A DNA stretch of 64,000 nucleotides from assembly GCA_027563935.2 (NCBI GenBank), contig JANVAS020000239.1, positions 4,154,001-4,218,000 of the forward strand, written 5' to 3'. The notes beneath the pieces are model-generated. The model made no database searches and had not been told where the DNA came from. It saw only the letters and a program-made list of their open reading frames with translations. Position 1 is the stretch's first letter. Every line of letters begins with the position of its first letter. Positions 46,561-56,799 of this stretch are shown here, in pieces. The stretch is from Costus lasius (taxonomy: Eukaryota > Streptophyta > Magnoliopsida > Zingiberales > Costaceae). A program made the translations under genes and the position numbers.

Positions 46561-49500
46561 ATGAGCTTCAATGTGCGATCCCTACTGGAAAGGGAGAAGT
46601 TTGCTGGGCCAAACTTCTCAGACTGGTACGGACACCTTAAGATTGTTCTTAAGGCTGAGAGGAAACTGTATGACCTCGAGACGGCTATACCGCCTCAACC
46701 CGCTCCGAACGCCGCAACGGCGGTTCGAGATGCCTATGAAAAGCATGTCAATGATAGCATTGATGTCGCTTGCCTGATGCTGGCGTCTATGACGCCACAG
46801 CTGCAGCGTCAGCATGAGGATATGTCTGCTATAGAAATGATAGCAAACCTCAAGATGCTATATGCTGCACAGGCGAGGACTGAACGCTATAATCTGACCA
46901 AGCTTTTCTTTCAGAGCAAACTGGCTGAAGGGAGTCCAGTGGGAGCTCATGTGCTCAAGATGATTGGGCACAAAGAGGCTCTAGAGAAACTGGGGCATAC
47001 CATCAATCAGGAGCTTGCTGTAGACATTATTCTGCAGTCTCTCCCGGCCTCCTTCGATCCGTTCATTATTAATTTTAATATGAACAAGATCGACTGTACT
47101 CCGACAGAGTTGCTGAATATGCTCTTGACTACAGAGGAAACTCTAAAGGGCAAGCCTTCAACCTCTGTCTTGATGTTCCCTTCCAGGAACAAGAAGAAGG
47201 GGAAGAAGGGCAAAGCCCCTGTCAAGAACTACAACAAGGCTCTGAAACAGAAGGTTAAGCGGTCGAAGGAATACAGATGTTTCCATTGTGGCCAGCTGGG
47301 TCACTGGAAAAAGGACTGTAAAGCGCTCCAAGGAGACAAGAAGGGAAGCATCGCTTCTGGCTCAGGTATTTTCGTGACTGAAGTCATGATATCCTCTTCT
47401 TCTATTTCATGGGTGTTGGACACTGCATGTGGAGTTCACATTTGTTCAAATGTACAGGAACTCAAGAGAAGAAGACAGGTGGGACAGCATGAGGTGGACC
47501 TACGAGTTGGGAACGGGGCACGGGTTGCTGCTGTTGCTGTAGGGGTTTATTACATCTCATTACCATCTGGTCTTGTATTAGAACTAAACAATTGTTACTT
47601 TGTACCAAGCATTACTAAAAATATTATCTCCATTCCTGCTCTTGTCAGGAAAGGATTTTCCTTTGAATGCAATATTTCAAAGTGTGTTCTTTCTTATGAT
47701 AATATTGTTTATGCTGCTGGATCAATTAACAATGGATTATTCATGTTGGACATGGAATGTTCTATACAAAATATTGATAACAAGAAAGCCAAGTATGCTG
47801 ATGACAGCACCTTGCTATGGCATAGTCGTTTAGGCCATATTAACAAGAAACGCATTAAGCGGTTGCATGATCATGGACTGCTGGGATCATTCTCCTATGA
47901 GGAGATTGATACATGCAAAGCTTGTTTATTGGGCAAAATGACCAAGGCTCCTTTTCCTAACAAAGGTCAAAGGGCTTCAGGTTTACTTGACCTTATACAC
48001 AGTGATGTGTGTGGGCCATTTAGTAAACATGCTAGAGGTGGCTATTCGTACTTCATTACCTTTACTGATGATTTCAGTAGATATGGGTATGTCTATCTAA
48101 TGAGACATAAGAGTGAATCTTTTGACAAGTTCAAAGAGTTCAAGAATGAAGTACAAAATCAGCTAGGCCGAAATATCAAGGCACTTCGTTCTGATCGAGG
48201 TGGTGAATACCTAAGTCGAGAATTTACTGACTATCTAAAGGAGTGTGGGATTATCTCACAGCTCACTCCGCCAGGAACACCGCAATGGAATGGTGTGTCC
48301 GAGAGGAGAAATAGAACATTACTTGATATGGTTCGTTCTATGATGAGTCAGGCTACTCTACCTTACTCCTTTTGGGGATTTGCACTGGAAACAGCTGCAA
48401 AGGTACTAAACCGAGTGCCATCCAAGGCAGTTTCAAAGACTCCATATGAGTTATGGTATGGGAAACAGCCTAGCTTGACATTTATAAAGATCTGGGGTTG
48501 CGAGGCTTATGTCAAAAAGCTCGCCTCTGGGAAACTAGAGAGCAGATCTGAGAAATGCATCTTTGTCGGTTACCCTAAGGAAACTAAGGGTTATTATTTC
48601 TACGATCCCAAAGAGAACAAGGTATTTGTTGCTCGGACGGCCATTTTTCTTGAGAAGGAGTTTCTTCTGCAAGAGGCCAGTGGGAGAGAAATAAAGCTGG
48701 ATGAGAATCCAGAGGAAGGACAAAGTAGTCAAGCACAGTTGGATGTGCCTGAGCCGGTAGAACAGGTTAGTGAATAACCTGAGGCTCAAATATCACGGGA
48801 ACCGCAAAGATCGGGAAGGATCCGTCGACAGCCTGAGCGCTATGACGGAGTCTACATCATTAATCATGATGAACCCCTCACTTATGCGGATGCGGTCAGT
48901 GGACCGGAGTCGGGTAGATGGCTTGAAGCTATGCGAGCCGAGATGGACTCCATGTCAGATAACCAAGTCTGGGATTTGGTTGATCCGCCTCCGGGAGTTA
49001 TCCCTATAGGCTGTAAATGGATCTTCAAGAAGAAGATTGACATGGATGGTAACGTGGTTACCTATAAAGGCAGGCTAGTTGCGAAAGGTTTCAAACAAAT
49101 CTACGGGATAGATTATGATGAAACTTTCTCTCCTGTAGCCATGTTCAAGTCTATTCGGATTATACTTGCGATAGCGGCATATTATGATTATGAGATCTGG
49201 CAGATGGATGTGAAGACTGCTTTCCTTAATGGAAAACTGGATGAGGATGTGTATATGACATAACCTGAAGGTTTCACTAATCCATCAGATCGTCATAAAA
49301 TATGCAAGTTAAAGAAGTCCATTTATGGACTTAAACAAGCATCGAGAAGCTGGAATATTCGTTTTGATGAATCAATCTGTGAATTTGGTTTCATCAAGAA
49401 TGAAGATGACCCGTGTGTATATAAGAGGTTTAGTGGGAGCGTAATTACTTTCCTAGTCCTCTACGTCGATGATATCTTAATCATTGGAAATGATATTCCT

Positions 49501-50445
49501 GAACTGCATGCTGTCAAAGCATGGTTAAGAAAATATTTCCAGATGAAAGATCTAGGAGAAGCAGCCTATGTGTTAGGTGTGAAGATCTACAGGGATAGAT
49601 CTAAGAGGCTTCTCGGGCTGTGTCAGAGTACCTACATCGATAAGGTCCTAGAGAGATTCCATTTAGAGAATTCTAAAAGAGGATATCTTCCAGTCAGACA
49701 TGGTCTGAATCTTTCAAAGAGTCAGTGTCCACAAACACAGACTGAGAAAGATGAAATGGACAATACGCCTTATGCTTCGGCTATTGGGTCCATTATGTAT
49801 GCGATGTTGTGTACTCGCCCAGACGTCGCTTACGGGTTAAGCGTGACCAGTCGATTCCAAAGTAATCCAGGTCAGGCGCACTGGATTGCAGTCAAGAACA
49901 TTTTAAAATATCTGCGGAGGACCAAAGATATGTTCTTGATATATGGTGGTCAGGAAGAACTCAGTATTGAAGGATATACTGACGCTTCGTTCCAATCGGA
50001 CCAGGATGATTTCCGATCGCAATCAGGCTATGTTTTTAGCTTGAATGGAGGAGCAGTGGTGTGGAAGAGTTTCAAACAGTCTATTGTTGCTGATTCCACA
50101 ACAGAAGCCGAGTATGTTGCAGCCTCAGAAGCATCTAAGGAGGCAGTGTGGATTCGAAAGTTCGTTCAGGAACTTGGTGTTGTTCCTTCGAGTGCTGATC
50201 CTTTGGTTATCTTCTGTGATAACACTGGAGCAATCGCACAAGCAAAGGAACCACGGTCGCACCAGAAGTCCAAGCACATATAGAGACGGTTTCATTTGAT
50301 CCGGGAGATCATTGATCGTGGCGAGATCAAAATCTGCAAGGTTCATACAGATGATAATCTGGCTGACCCGCTTACCAAGCCTCTGGCGCAGCAGAAGCAT
50401 GAGAAGCACTGTAATAATATGGGTTTGAGATTTCTCAACCATTAG
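46561..50445 (+). pseudogene. gag-pol: Copia I gag-pol with three in-frame stops
   Basis: Collinear with F over 1295 codons with no frameshift. Stops are at codon 739 (48775-48777, CAA to TAA, in the integrase-RT linker), 901 (49261-49263, CAA to TAA, in RT before YVDD) and 1241 (50281-50283, CAG to TAG, in RNase H near KHIQ). All three are C-to-T changes outside CpG. The Gag knuckle CFHCGQLGHWKKDC, protease DTACG, integrase zinc site and D,D-35-E set are all present, so Gag, protease and most of integrase could still be made. Confidence 0.93.
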
Positions 50446-50453
50446 ATTAAGTG

Positions 50454-50465
50454 CAAGTGGGAGAT
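50454..50465 (+). other. Copia I polypurine tract
   Basis: CAAGTGGGAGAT directly before the 3' LTR. Confidence 0.88.
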
Positions 50466-52137
50466 TGTTGGGGTATGCCCTTAAGGCTAATGTTTGAGGC
50501 CTTGGGATTGTATCAGTATCATGTATAAACTCTTATGTTTATAAAGGCAATGGTTGTTATTCAGGTTGTTATATTATCTACTGCAATACATGTACTTCTG
50601 AATAATGTCTCAATGCTGTTCAGCTAGGCTGACATGCTCTATGTCCTTAGTCGAGATATCTTGGTGAACATGAGACAGCCTTGATATGATTGAGACTAAT
50701 ATGTGTTCTAATCTTATAGGATGCTTCGAGCATGGAATAAGATGTAGACTCATGGGTACATTGGATGTACTGGACAGACCCTACTAGGATATTCAATTGC
50801 TTGTCACATTGTGAATAATCCTTGAATGCAACAAGTGGCACATATCCTCTGACTTGAGATCACTTGTGTTTCTAAATGATGATTGTCATTGTTTTGAGGT
50901 AGTTCAATATCATTTGAAACATAATGGTTATAGACTATCTTGGATAATGATCATGAGTCAGCTTAGGGCACTAGTGATAGATATAGGATTGCCGTCTCCT
51001 TGTTTAAGGAGTGTGATGTTCTACTGGGGGCCCCCCTGGATGAGATGATTGAGAAAGTGTATGGCCATACCCAGGTGACTATGTTCATCTGATCTAATCA
51101 TGCTCATCATATTGGAGTTACAGGCTTGACTCGCTTGTCCAATAAGAACATCCAGTGGCAAAGGAAGCTTGTTTGCCTTGTGAGTTGGATTCACACTTGT
51201 GCTGTGGTTTGGGTGTAGTCTTGGAAGACTCTTTCCTTTATATCGGGAGACAGTGATGTGTTGCTAGATACCCCTTACTGATCGTGATAACGTAAGTTAT
51301 CATTACCGACATTTAAAGGAAACCCTCAGGGTCGCACAATTTGATGATATGGCTTACTTAAGTCAGATCGTGTGGACTGAATTGTTTGGGTTCAGTTTAA
51401 AGGGATTTAAACTCTGATTGTAAGTGAGATCTGGTCTGATCATGTTTGATTGATTAGGGCTTGAGATCGGTATGCTTCGATCGAGAGATTGGATGCTAGA
51501 TCGGTGAGATCAGGAGCATCAAGAGATGAACGGTTAGATCTTGAACCTTTAGGGTTTATTGTGATCTAGACCATATGGCTTGGGTTAATTGGCCTTTGAA
51601 CCAAACCGACATTGAACCAGCTCATTGAGTGAGCGCATGGTTCAAGGGAGAGAGCAAAATGCGTTGGGGTAAACCCATGAACGCATGAACGTTAGGCGGT
51701 TACTAATTTTGGTTTTCCAAAATAGGGTAACGCACTACACGTTCGAGAGAGTCACGCCTTCTCTTGTCTCTTCACCTCTCGTCGCCTCTTCTCTCGTGGG
51801 AGAACATCTTGACGACAAAGGAGAGATCTCGCCAAGCAAGAAATTCTTCTCTTCCCTTTCATACGACAAGGACCTTTGAAGAACCTTGCTAGCACAAGGA
51901 TCAACAAAGAGTTGGCGGCATCACCTTGTGTGCGTCACTTTTGGAGAAGATCCCTTTCGATCTTTGCTTCCAAGGCACCATCCAAAGAATGGCGATGGTA
52001 TGATCCTTCTTATGTGGCTTCGGGTTTTGTAGTTGATCATATTTCATGCAATCGATCCCTAGAAACCCTTATTTCCGCTACAAATATTATACATGCGCCA
52101 CTTAGGGTTTCGCTCCCCCCTTGAAGGGTTCCTTACA
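50466..52137 (+). repeat. Copia I 3' LTR
   Basis: 1672 bp, the same length as its partner, ending CCTTACA and followed by TATAG. Differences from the 5' LTR are mostly transitions. Confidence 0.93.
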
Positions 52138-52390
52138 TATAGAAAGCTGCATATTAGGATCCTCATATGGCAAGCCTCCAAAGTGGTTCTGTTGAACTAT
52201 AGAAAGTAATACTAGAGTGAACCCCTTGCATATTTGGGGCTGCATAATCTCTTAAAGATCTCTGTTCTTCTACCATCTTAGATTTAAGAATTTCCCTTGC
52301 TAATTGTTTTCTACGCAGGCGGAAAGTTCGTTCTGGTTCCGGATCTTCCTCAAATAGCTTTCTGGAACAACTCGGCGTAAACAATCAACA
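52138..52390 (-). pseudogene. gag: L gag, N-terminal part, frameshifted
   Basis: Reads leftward. An Arg/Glu-rich N-terminal region (EDPEPERTFRLRRKQ) and LRDYAAPNMQGVHSSI lie in one frame, then a frame change near 52190 brings in PYEDPNMQL, which continues across Copia I into 43066-42926. I see no good ATG; the start is uncertain. Athila-type by motif (inference). Confidence 0.75.
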
Positions 52391-52510
52391 ATTAGAGCTA
52401 AATATGAAAAGCAAACAACTAATTCAAAGAATAAAATTAATAGAATAAAATAAAAAGAAAACAAAAGTCTAGCCTATCAATCATTCGATTGAGTTAATAT
52501 TGGTGAAATT

Positions 52511-52530
52511 GATCCCCGGTAACAGTGGCA
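52511..52530 (-). other. Degenerate tRNA-Asp-type primer site of L
   Basis: The minus strand reads TGCCACTGTTACCGGGGATC, 16 of 20 matching TGGCGCCGTTGCCGGGGATC. It places L's 5' LTR to the right. The 120 bases between it and gag (52391-52510) are AT-rich leader. Confidence 0.65.
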
Positions 52531-53433
52531 AAAACTTGCAGAAAAATTGAAGTAATAAAAATATCAATTCCACAGGGACCAATGACGAAGTACTGACTCT
52601 ACTTAAGATCGTTTTGATGGTTTTTATTTTAACTAAATTGAAGAAACAGTAAAACAAACTTTGGATGTAATTGATTTGATGGAAATTCAGGATTTTGGGT
52701 TTACCACTCTATGTTTCATGACTTTTCCAATTAAGAAAATCTTAAGAAGGATTTACTGTGTTGAAGGAGATTTATCTGCATGTATAGATTGCCTCCTCTC
52801 AACAGTACAATCCGGTATCTATCCAACTTAATCTCCTACACTCACGGTTATTAACTCATGATAGACCCAATGAGCTCTTGACAAATCTATAAAATCCCTC
52901 AAGCCGATTTGAACTACTCTTGTGTTCAAATCAACTTGTCCAAATATTGTAGGTTCGACGTCGCAACTCACCTCTCAGTACATCTTGTGACATCTCTGAT
53001 CATGCAAATTATGGCCAGTTATCAACATATAATTAATCACATTAATAATTGAATCAAACACAAATAAATTACTTCATAAGAAGATAACAAACAATCAAGT
53101 CATCAAAACATAGAGGGTTATGCCCTAAATCCTGAATAAAGAGTTTACACTATATGATCATCATGTTCACGTTGTAAAAATCCATATTTGATTACAAAAT
53201 TGGCGAATAAAAATAAAGATTAACAAAGAGGAAAGAATTCAAGGCTTCCTGATGAGAATCGGTGCCAATCAATTGAAAAATCGAAGCTTTCCTAGTGAAG
53301 AATCGTCGTTCGCTGCCAGTTGCCTGTAATCACTCCCCTTTGTCGAATCCCACTTGAAAATTGGCACCCCAAAATGTCCTAATAATCGCTCCCAAGCTTC
53401 CCTATATAGTTCTTCACCCTTAGAATAGGTTTC
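52531..53433 (-). repeat. L 5' LTR remnant
   Basis: About 900 bases beside L's primer site with no gene seen. The plus strand includes CACAGGGACCAATGACGAAG near 52572, typical in position for the end of an Athila-like LTR. It is cut by J at 53434. No partner LTR is in the window, so its full length is unknown. Confidence 0.55.
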
Positions 53434-55086
53434 TGATGACACCAAAATTCATAGTATATTTTGTGTCATTTCATTGGTCTTTTTGTGTCATATTTATGCT
53501 ACTTTGCTTATTTTAAGCCTTATTTGTCAAATATTATGGAAACTATACCATTTCTTGTTTTTGATCTTTTTCAGGTTAAAAATGCCATATTTTGATAGAT
53601 TTTGGAAGATTTGAGCACACCAATAGATTCCAGACGTCGAAACGAAGCTACCTACGAAATTTCATGCGAATCAGAGTCAGTTTGGGCAAAAATACAGCAC
53701 TACCATTTGAAATTATACGGTACCATAATTTCCTGCAATTTTAACCAGAACGTTTTGGCAAAAATACGGCACTACCGTATTTGTGGTGGAAACTTTCACG
53801 GTACCGTATTTTGGGGCCAAAAACGTAATTTTTACGGGTCTGAATCTTGCGCGCCCCATAACTTTTGATCTAGAGCTCCAAATTGAGATCCGAAAGATGT
53901 TCCGGACTCGATTTTAAGAGGATAAGATGCACGAAGTGGAAGAGGTGATTTTTATCCATTATTATGTGAGCAATCGACAGAGAGGAGGTTAGGGTTTGGC
54001 CTCACATCGAGAGGCGTAGAGGGAACCTCAGGCTGTGATTTTCACTCAGAAGCTTCACCTGGAGGAGAGGAGGATGCACCAGAAGTTTCAGAGTAAAAGG
54101 AGTTCGATTGGAGGAGGAATCAATGAAAGAACGCCACTGGCACTATTTATACGCGTGATTACGGCTGTAATTTCTATTACAGCCGTGTTGTAATGTCTAT
54201 TCTCTCCTTCCTTTTGATTTCTGATGCTTTGAAACTATGGTTGATTGTATTTCTCTTTCCATGCAAGTTTAAACTTTCTTTTGGGACAAAGGATGTAATC
54301 CCCCTTGATATTTCTATGACTAGATTATCTTTATTTCATCATGATATTTTTGGCATGGTAATTTTACTTAAGAGATTATTGTCTTTAAACATTTCTAGTG
54401 TCATGCATTAACATGTTTTAGAGTTTTTGTGTATGGACTGAGAAGATGATACGCATAAACTTAGAACCCTAGAATTTATGCTAGGAGCTCATCGCAAGAG
54501 ATTGGTTGTGTTCTTATTTTTAGATTTTAGATGCTTATTTCTTGTTGATGTTTTGACCTAGAAATTATTACTGTTTTAGACATGAAAATATGCTAGAGAT
54601 AGATTTTTGATTGTTAGAAAACCTTAAGTAAAACCTATGAAACTAAGGTGCGAGAGTGCTTAGTTTTGCTTGAGATCTTGATATTGAGGTGGAATGCATG
54701 AGATTGATTCTTAATCTCTTTAATCAAAGTTTACTTATGTTTAACATTGAATAGATCTTGCACGAGAGTGAGGATCATTCTTTGTAAATTGATTGCGCGA
54801 GAGCGAGTTAATTTCTTTATTAAGTAAGCTATATCTTTACCATAACGAAAAAAGATTGATGAACCTTTAATTATATCTAGTCATAAATATTAAGGTGGAT
54901 TAAACCCTAGTCCCAATGCTTTCTCTTTGATTATCTCATTAGCATATTCTTTGCATAGTTATTTCTATCATATTCGGCTTGCTTAGCTAGTGAGAAAACA
55001 TCTATTTGGTACTTAACAATAAGGTCTCTGTGGTTCGATATCTTTCTTTATTACTTCGAGTATCCGTGCACTTGCGGACTACAACA
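53434..55086 (+). repeat. J 5' LTR
   Basis: 1653 bp, TGATGACACC to GACTACAACA. Shorter than the K LTR, with two clear palindrome modules (53691-53812) against about six in K. No gene seen. Confidence 0.88.
53691..53812. repeat. Two-palindrome modules in J 5' LTR
   Basis: Two modules; the second is TACGGCACTACCGTA, a gap, then CACGGTACCGTA. The J 3' LTR has the same pair at 59547-59668, and the internal region has two more at 56884-57005. Confidence 0.78.
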
Positions 55087-55092
55087 AGTTTT

Positions 55093-55110
55093 TGGCGCCG
55101 TTGCTAGGGA
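55093..55110 (+). other. J primer binding site (tRNA-Asp type)
   Basis: TGGCGCCGTTGCTAGGGA, six bases after the LTR, close to the TGGCGCCGTTGCCGGGGA form used by Athila/Tat-type elements. Confidence 0.8.
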
Positions 55111-55248
55111 CCTTAGTTTTGTTAATATCAAAATAGTTGTTAGTATTGCTAGACTAAGTTTTATTTGTTTTAGATTTAACTTTGTTTTCTATTTTTGCAG
55201 GTTTTGGATTTTCAGAAGTTGTGACAGAACTGAGATTTTCTAAAATTT

Positions 55249-56738
55249 GTGAATTTACTTGTGTTTTATATTTTTTTTATATATTCTGAAAAAAAAAATT
55301 TAATTGATTTGTGTTGGATAATCTTTCTATTCTTGATTGATTTGAAGATATGTCTTTTAATCACTTGCGGACCACCAGGTAAGTATGAAAATAATTCATT
55401 GAGCACACTTGAAGATACGTTTAACTCTTATATGCATTCTTTTTATTCTAATAGATGTGATATTTGTGGTTCTATTGGTCATTACACTTCTAATTGCCAA
55501 TTTTTAAATTCCAATTCATCATGGTATCAAGATGATCAATATGAATCTAGATCTTTTTATGATGATTGCTCAAACTTTACTTCTGAACCATGCTTTGAGG
55601 ATACTGAAAAATCTAGCTTAGAGATTATGTTTGAAAAGTTCATAAAACAAAATGATGATGTGAGTGAGACCCTCAAACAAATCAATTCTAGGTTGGATGA
55701 CATGGTTGCACACAATGAAATTTTAGAAACCCAATTAGCACAACAAGCTTGTTTATTTGAGTTTGATTTGGAAACTGAAGAAGTTGATTTAGAAAATTCC
55801 CCCTCTGATTATGATTGTTTTGAGATTGAGCCTTATGTGAACATTAATGAATCTCACTTTAATTTTGATGATTGTAAAATTGATTCATCTGATAGTTTAT
55901 TTGTGGACAAGTTTGAAGAAATTGAAAAATCTCCTTTTTATTTTAGTGATAGTCATGAAATTAATTCTTTTGATGACATATTATTTATGGTTAAATCTGA
56001 TTCTGGTAATTGTGAGATTGATTCTTGTGACTCTTCTGATGATGAATTAATCGAGGAAAAATTTGAGGAAATTGAAATTGATAAATCCCCGTTTGATGAA
56101 ATTGACTCTTTTGATGAAAATTCTGATCTTGGTGGTAAATTGTGTGTAGCTAAATCTAAAGAACTTGAAAAAGGATTGAAAATTGCTGAATTTGATGATT
56201 TTGACTCTGATGTTGATGATTCTAAAATTTTTGAAAACATGAGAAAATATATTTTGAAGAGCCACACCCTGATTTTATTGATGATAATTTTGAAATTGAC
56301 AAATTATTAGATTGTGAGCATGAGGAATTTGAAAAGGATTTGAATATTACAAACATAGATGAATCTCACCATGATGATGTTTTTCCCATATCTAATGTTC
56401 ACTCTTTTGATTTATTTGAGAAAGTGTGTTTTATTGAGGAATCTAATGAAAGACATAAAACTTATTTTGATGATCTAATGCTTATATCTTTTGATCAAAG
56501 TCCTATGGCCATTGAAAATATAAATCTAAAGAAAGGACTTATGATTTTGCTCTCTGACAAACATAGGAAAATCATTGAAAATTTTGATTTTGATTTCTGC
56601 ATATTTAAGAAAGCCACTTTGATTGAGATTTATAAGCAATTCTGGATTTTTGGATTAGTGGCTAAACTTTTTGGACAGAGAAAATGCAAAAAATTGTTTG
56701 CTCTTTACTTTGGTATTGATTCACCTGCTTCACCATGA
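55249..56738 (+). pseudogene. J zinc-knuckle acidic protein, one frameshift
   Basis: One frame runs 55249-56310; a one-base shift near 56250-56262 moves the rest (from EEPHPDFIDDNFEI) into the frame ending at 56738. Counted from 55249, residues 70-83 are the CCHC knuckle CDICGSIGHYTSNC; about 122-174 look like a coiled coil (LKQINSRLDD, ETQLAQQA), as in the C-terminal half of Athila Gag; about 175-340 are very acidic, with FEEIEKSPF-type repeats; the last ~100 residues form the domain shared with K, ending DSPASP. The first ~45 residues look like translated leader, so the true start is probably near or after 55350. Likely an RNA-binding Gag derivative with an added C-terminal domain of unknown role. 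Confidence 0.7.
55376..55383 (+). other. Strong splice-donor-like site in J
   Basis: CAGGTAAG (followed by TATG) matches the plant 5' splice consensus. A short frame from ATG 55350 (MSFNHLRTT) runs into it and would stop two bases later if unspliced. No matching acceptor could be chosen with confidence. Confidence 0.4.
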
Positions 56739-56781
56739 TTTTTTGGTTTTGGTCAAGCTAATGACCTAAAAATTAGCGCTT

Positions 56782-56799
56782 CTTGGGAGGCAACCCAAG
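56782..56799 (+). other. J Athila/Tat-type 3' hairpin
   Basis: CTTGGGAGGCAACCCAAG, 45 bases after the protein stop, identical to K's hairpin at 15111-15128. Confidence 0.75.

Larger units (their letters stand above)
43072..52137 (+). mobile_element. Copia element I, structurally complete
   Basis: A 9066-bp plus-strand Copia element with two 1672-bp LTRs, primer site, leader, full-length gag-pol with three stops, polypurine tract, and perfect TATAG duplications (43067-43071 and 52138-52142). The LTRs differ at about 16 positions by eye (about 1%). Inserted in L's gag. This is the reference copy for the family's complete layout. Confidence 0.95.
19684..53433 (-). mobile_element. Element L, Athila-like gypsy remnant, host of E and I
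   Basis: An old minus-strand Athila-type element surviving as four pieces: gag C-terminal part (19745-20276), gag middle (42926-43066), gag N-terminal part with leader and primer-like site (52143-52530), and an LTR remnant (52531-53433). Removing Copia E (20282-42920) and Copia I (43072-52137), each with one target duplication copy, makes the gag sequence run on across both sites. The left boundary against K is approximate. L's pol region is not in the window. J cuts its LTR at 53434. Confidence 0.8.

Noticed and set aside
55249..55370. Hydrophobic start of the J frame as a signal peptide or membrane segment
   Set aside because: It is translation of AT-rich leader just after the primer site; the K match and recognisable protein begin later.
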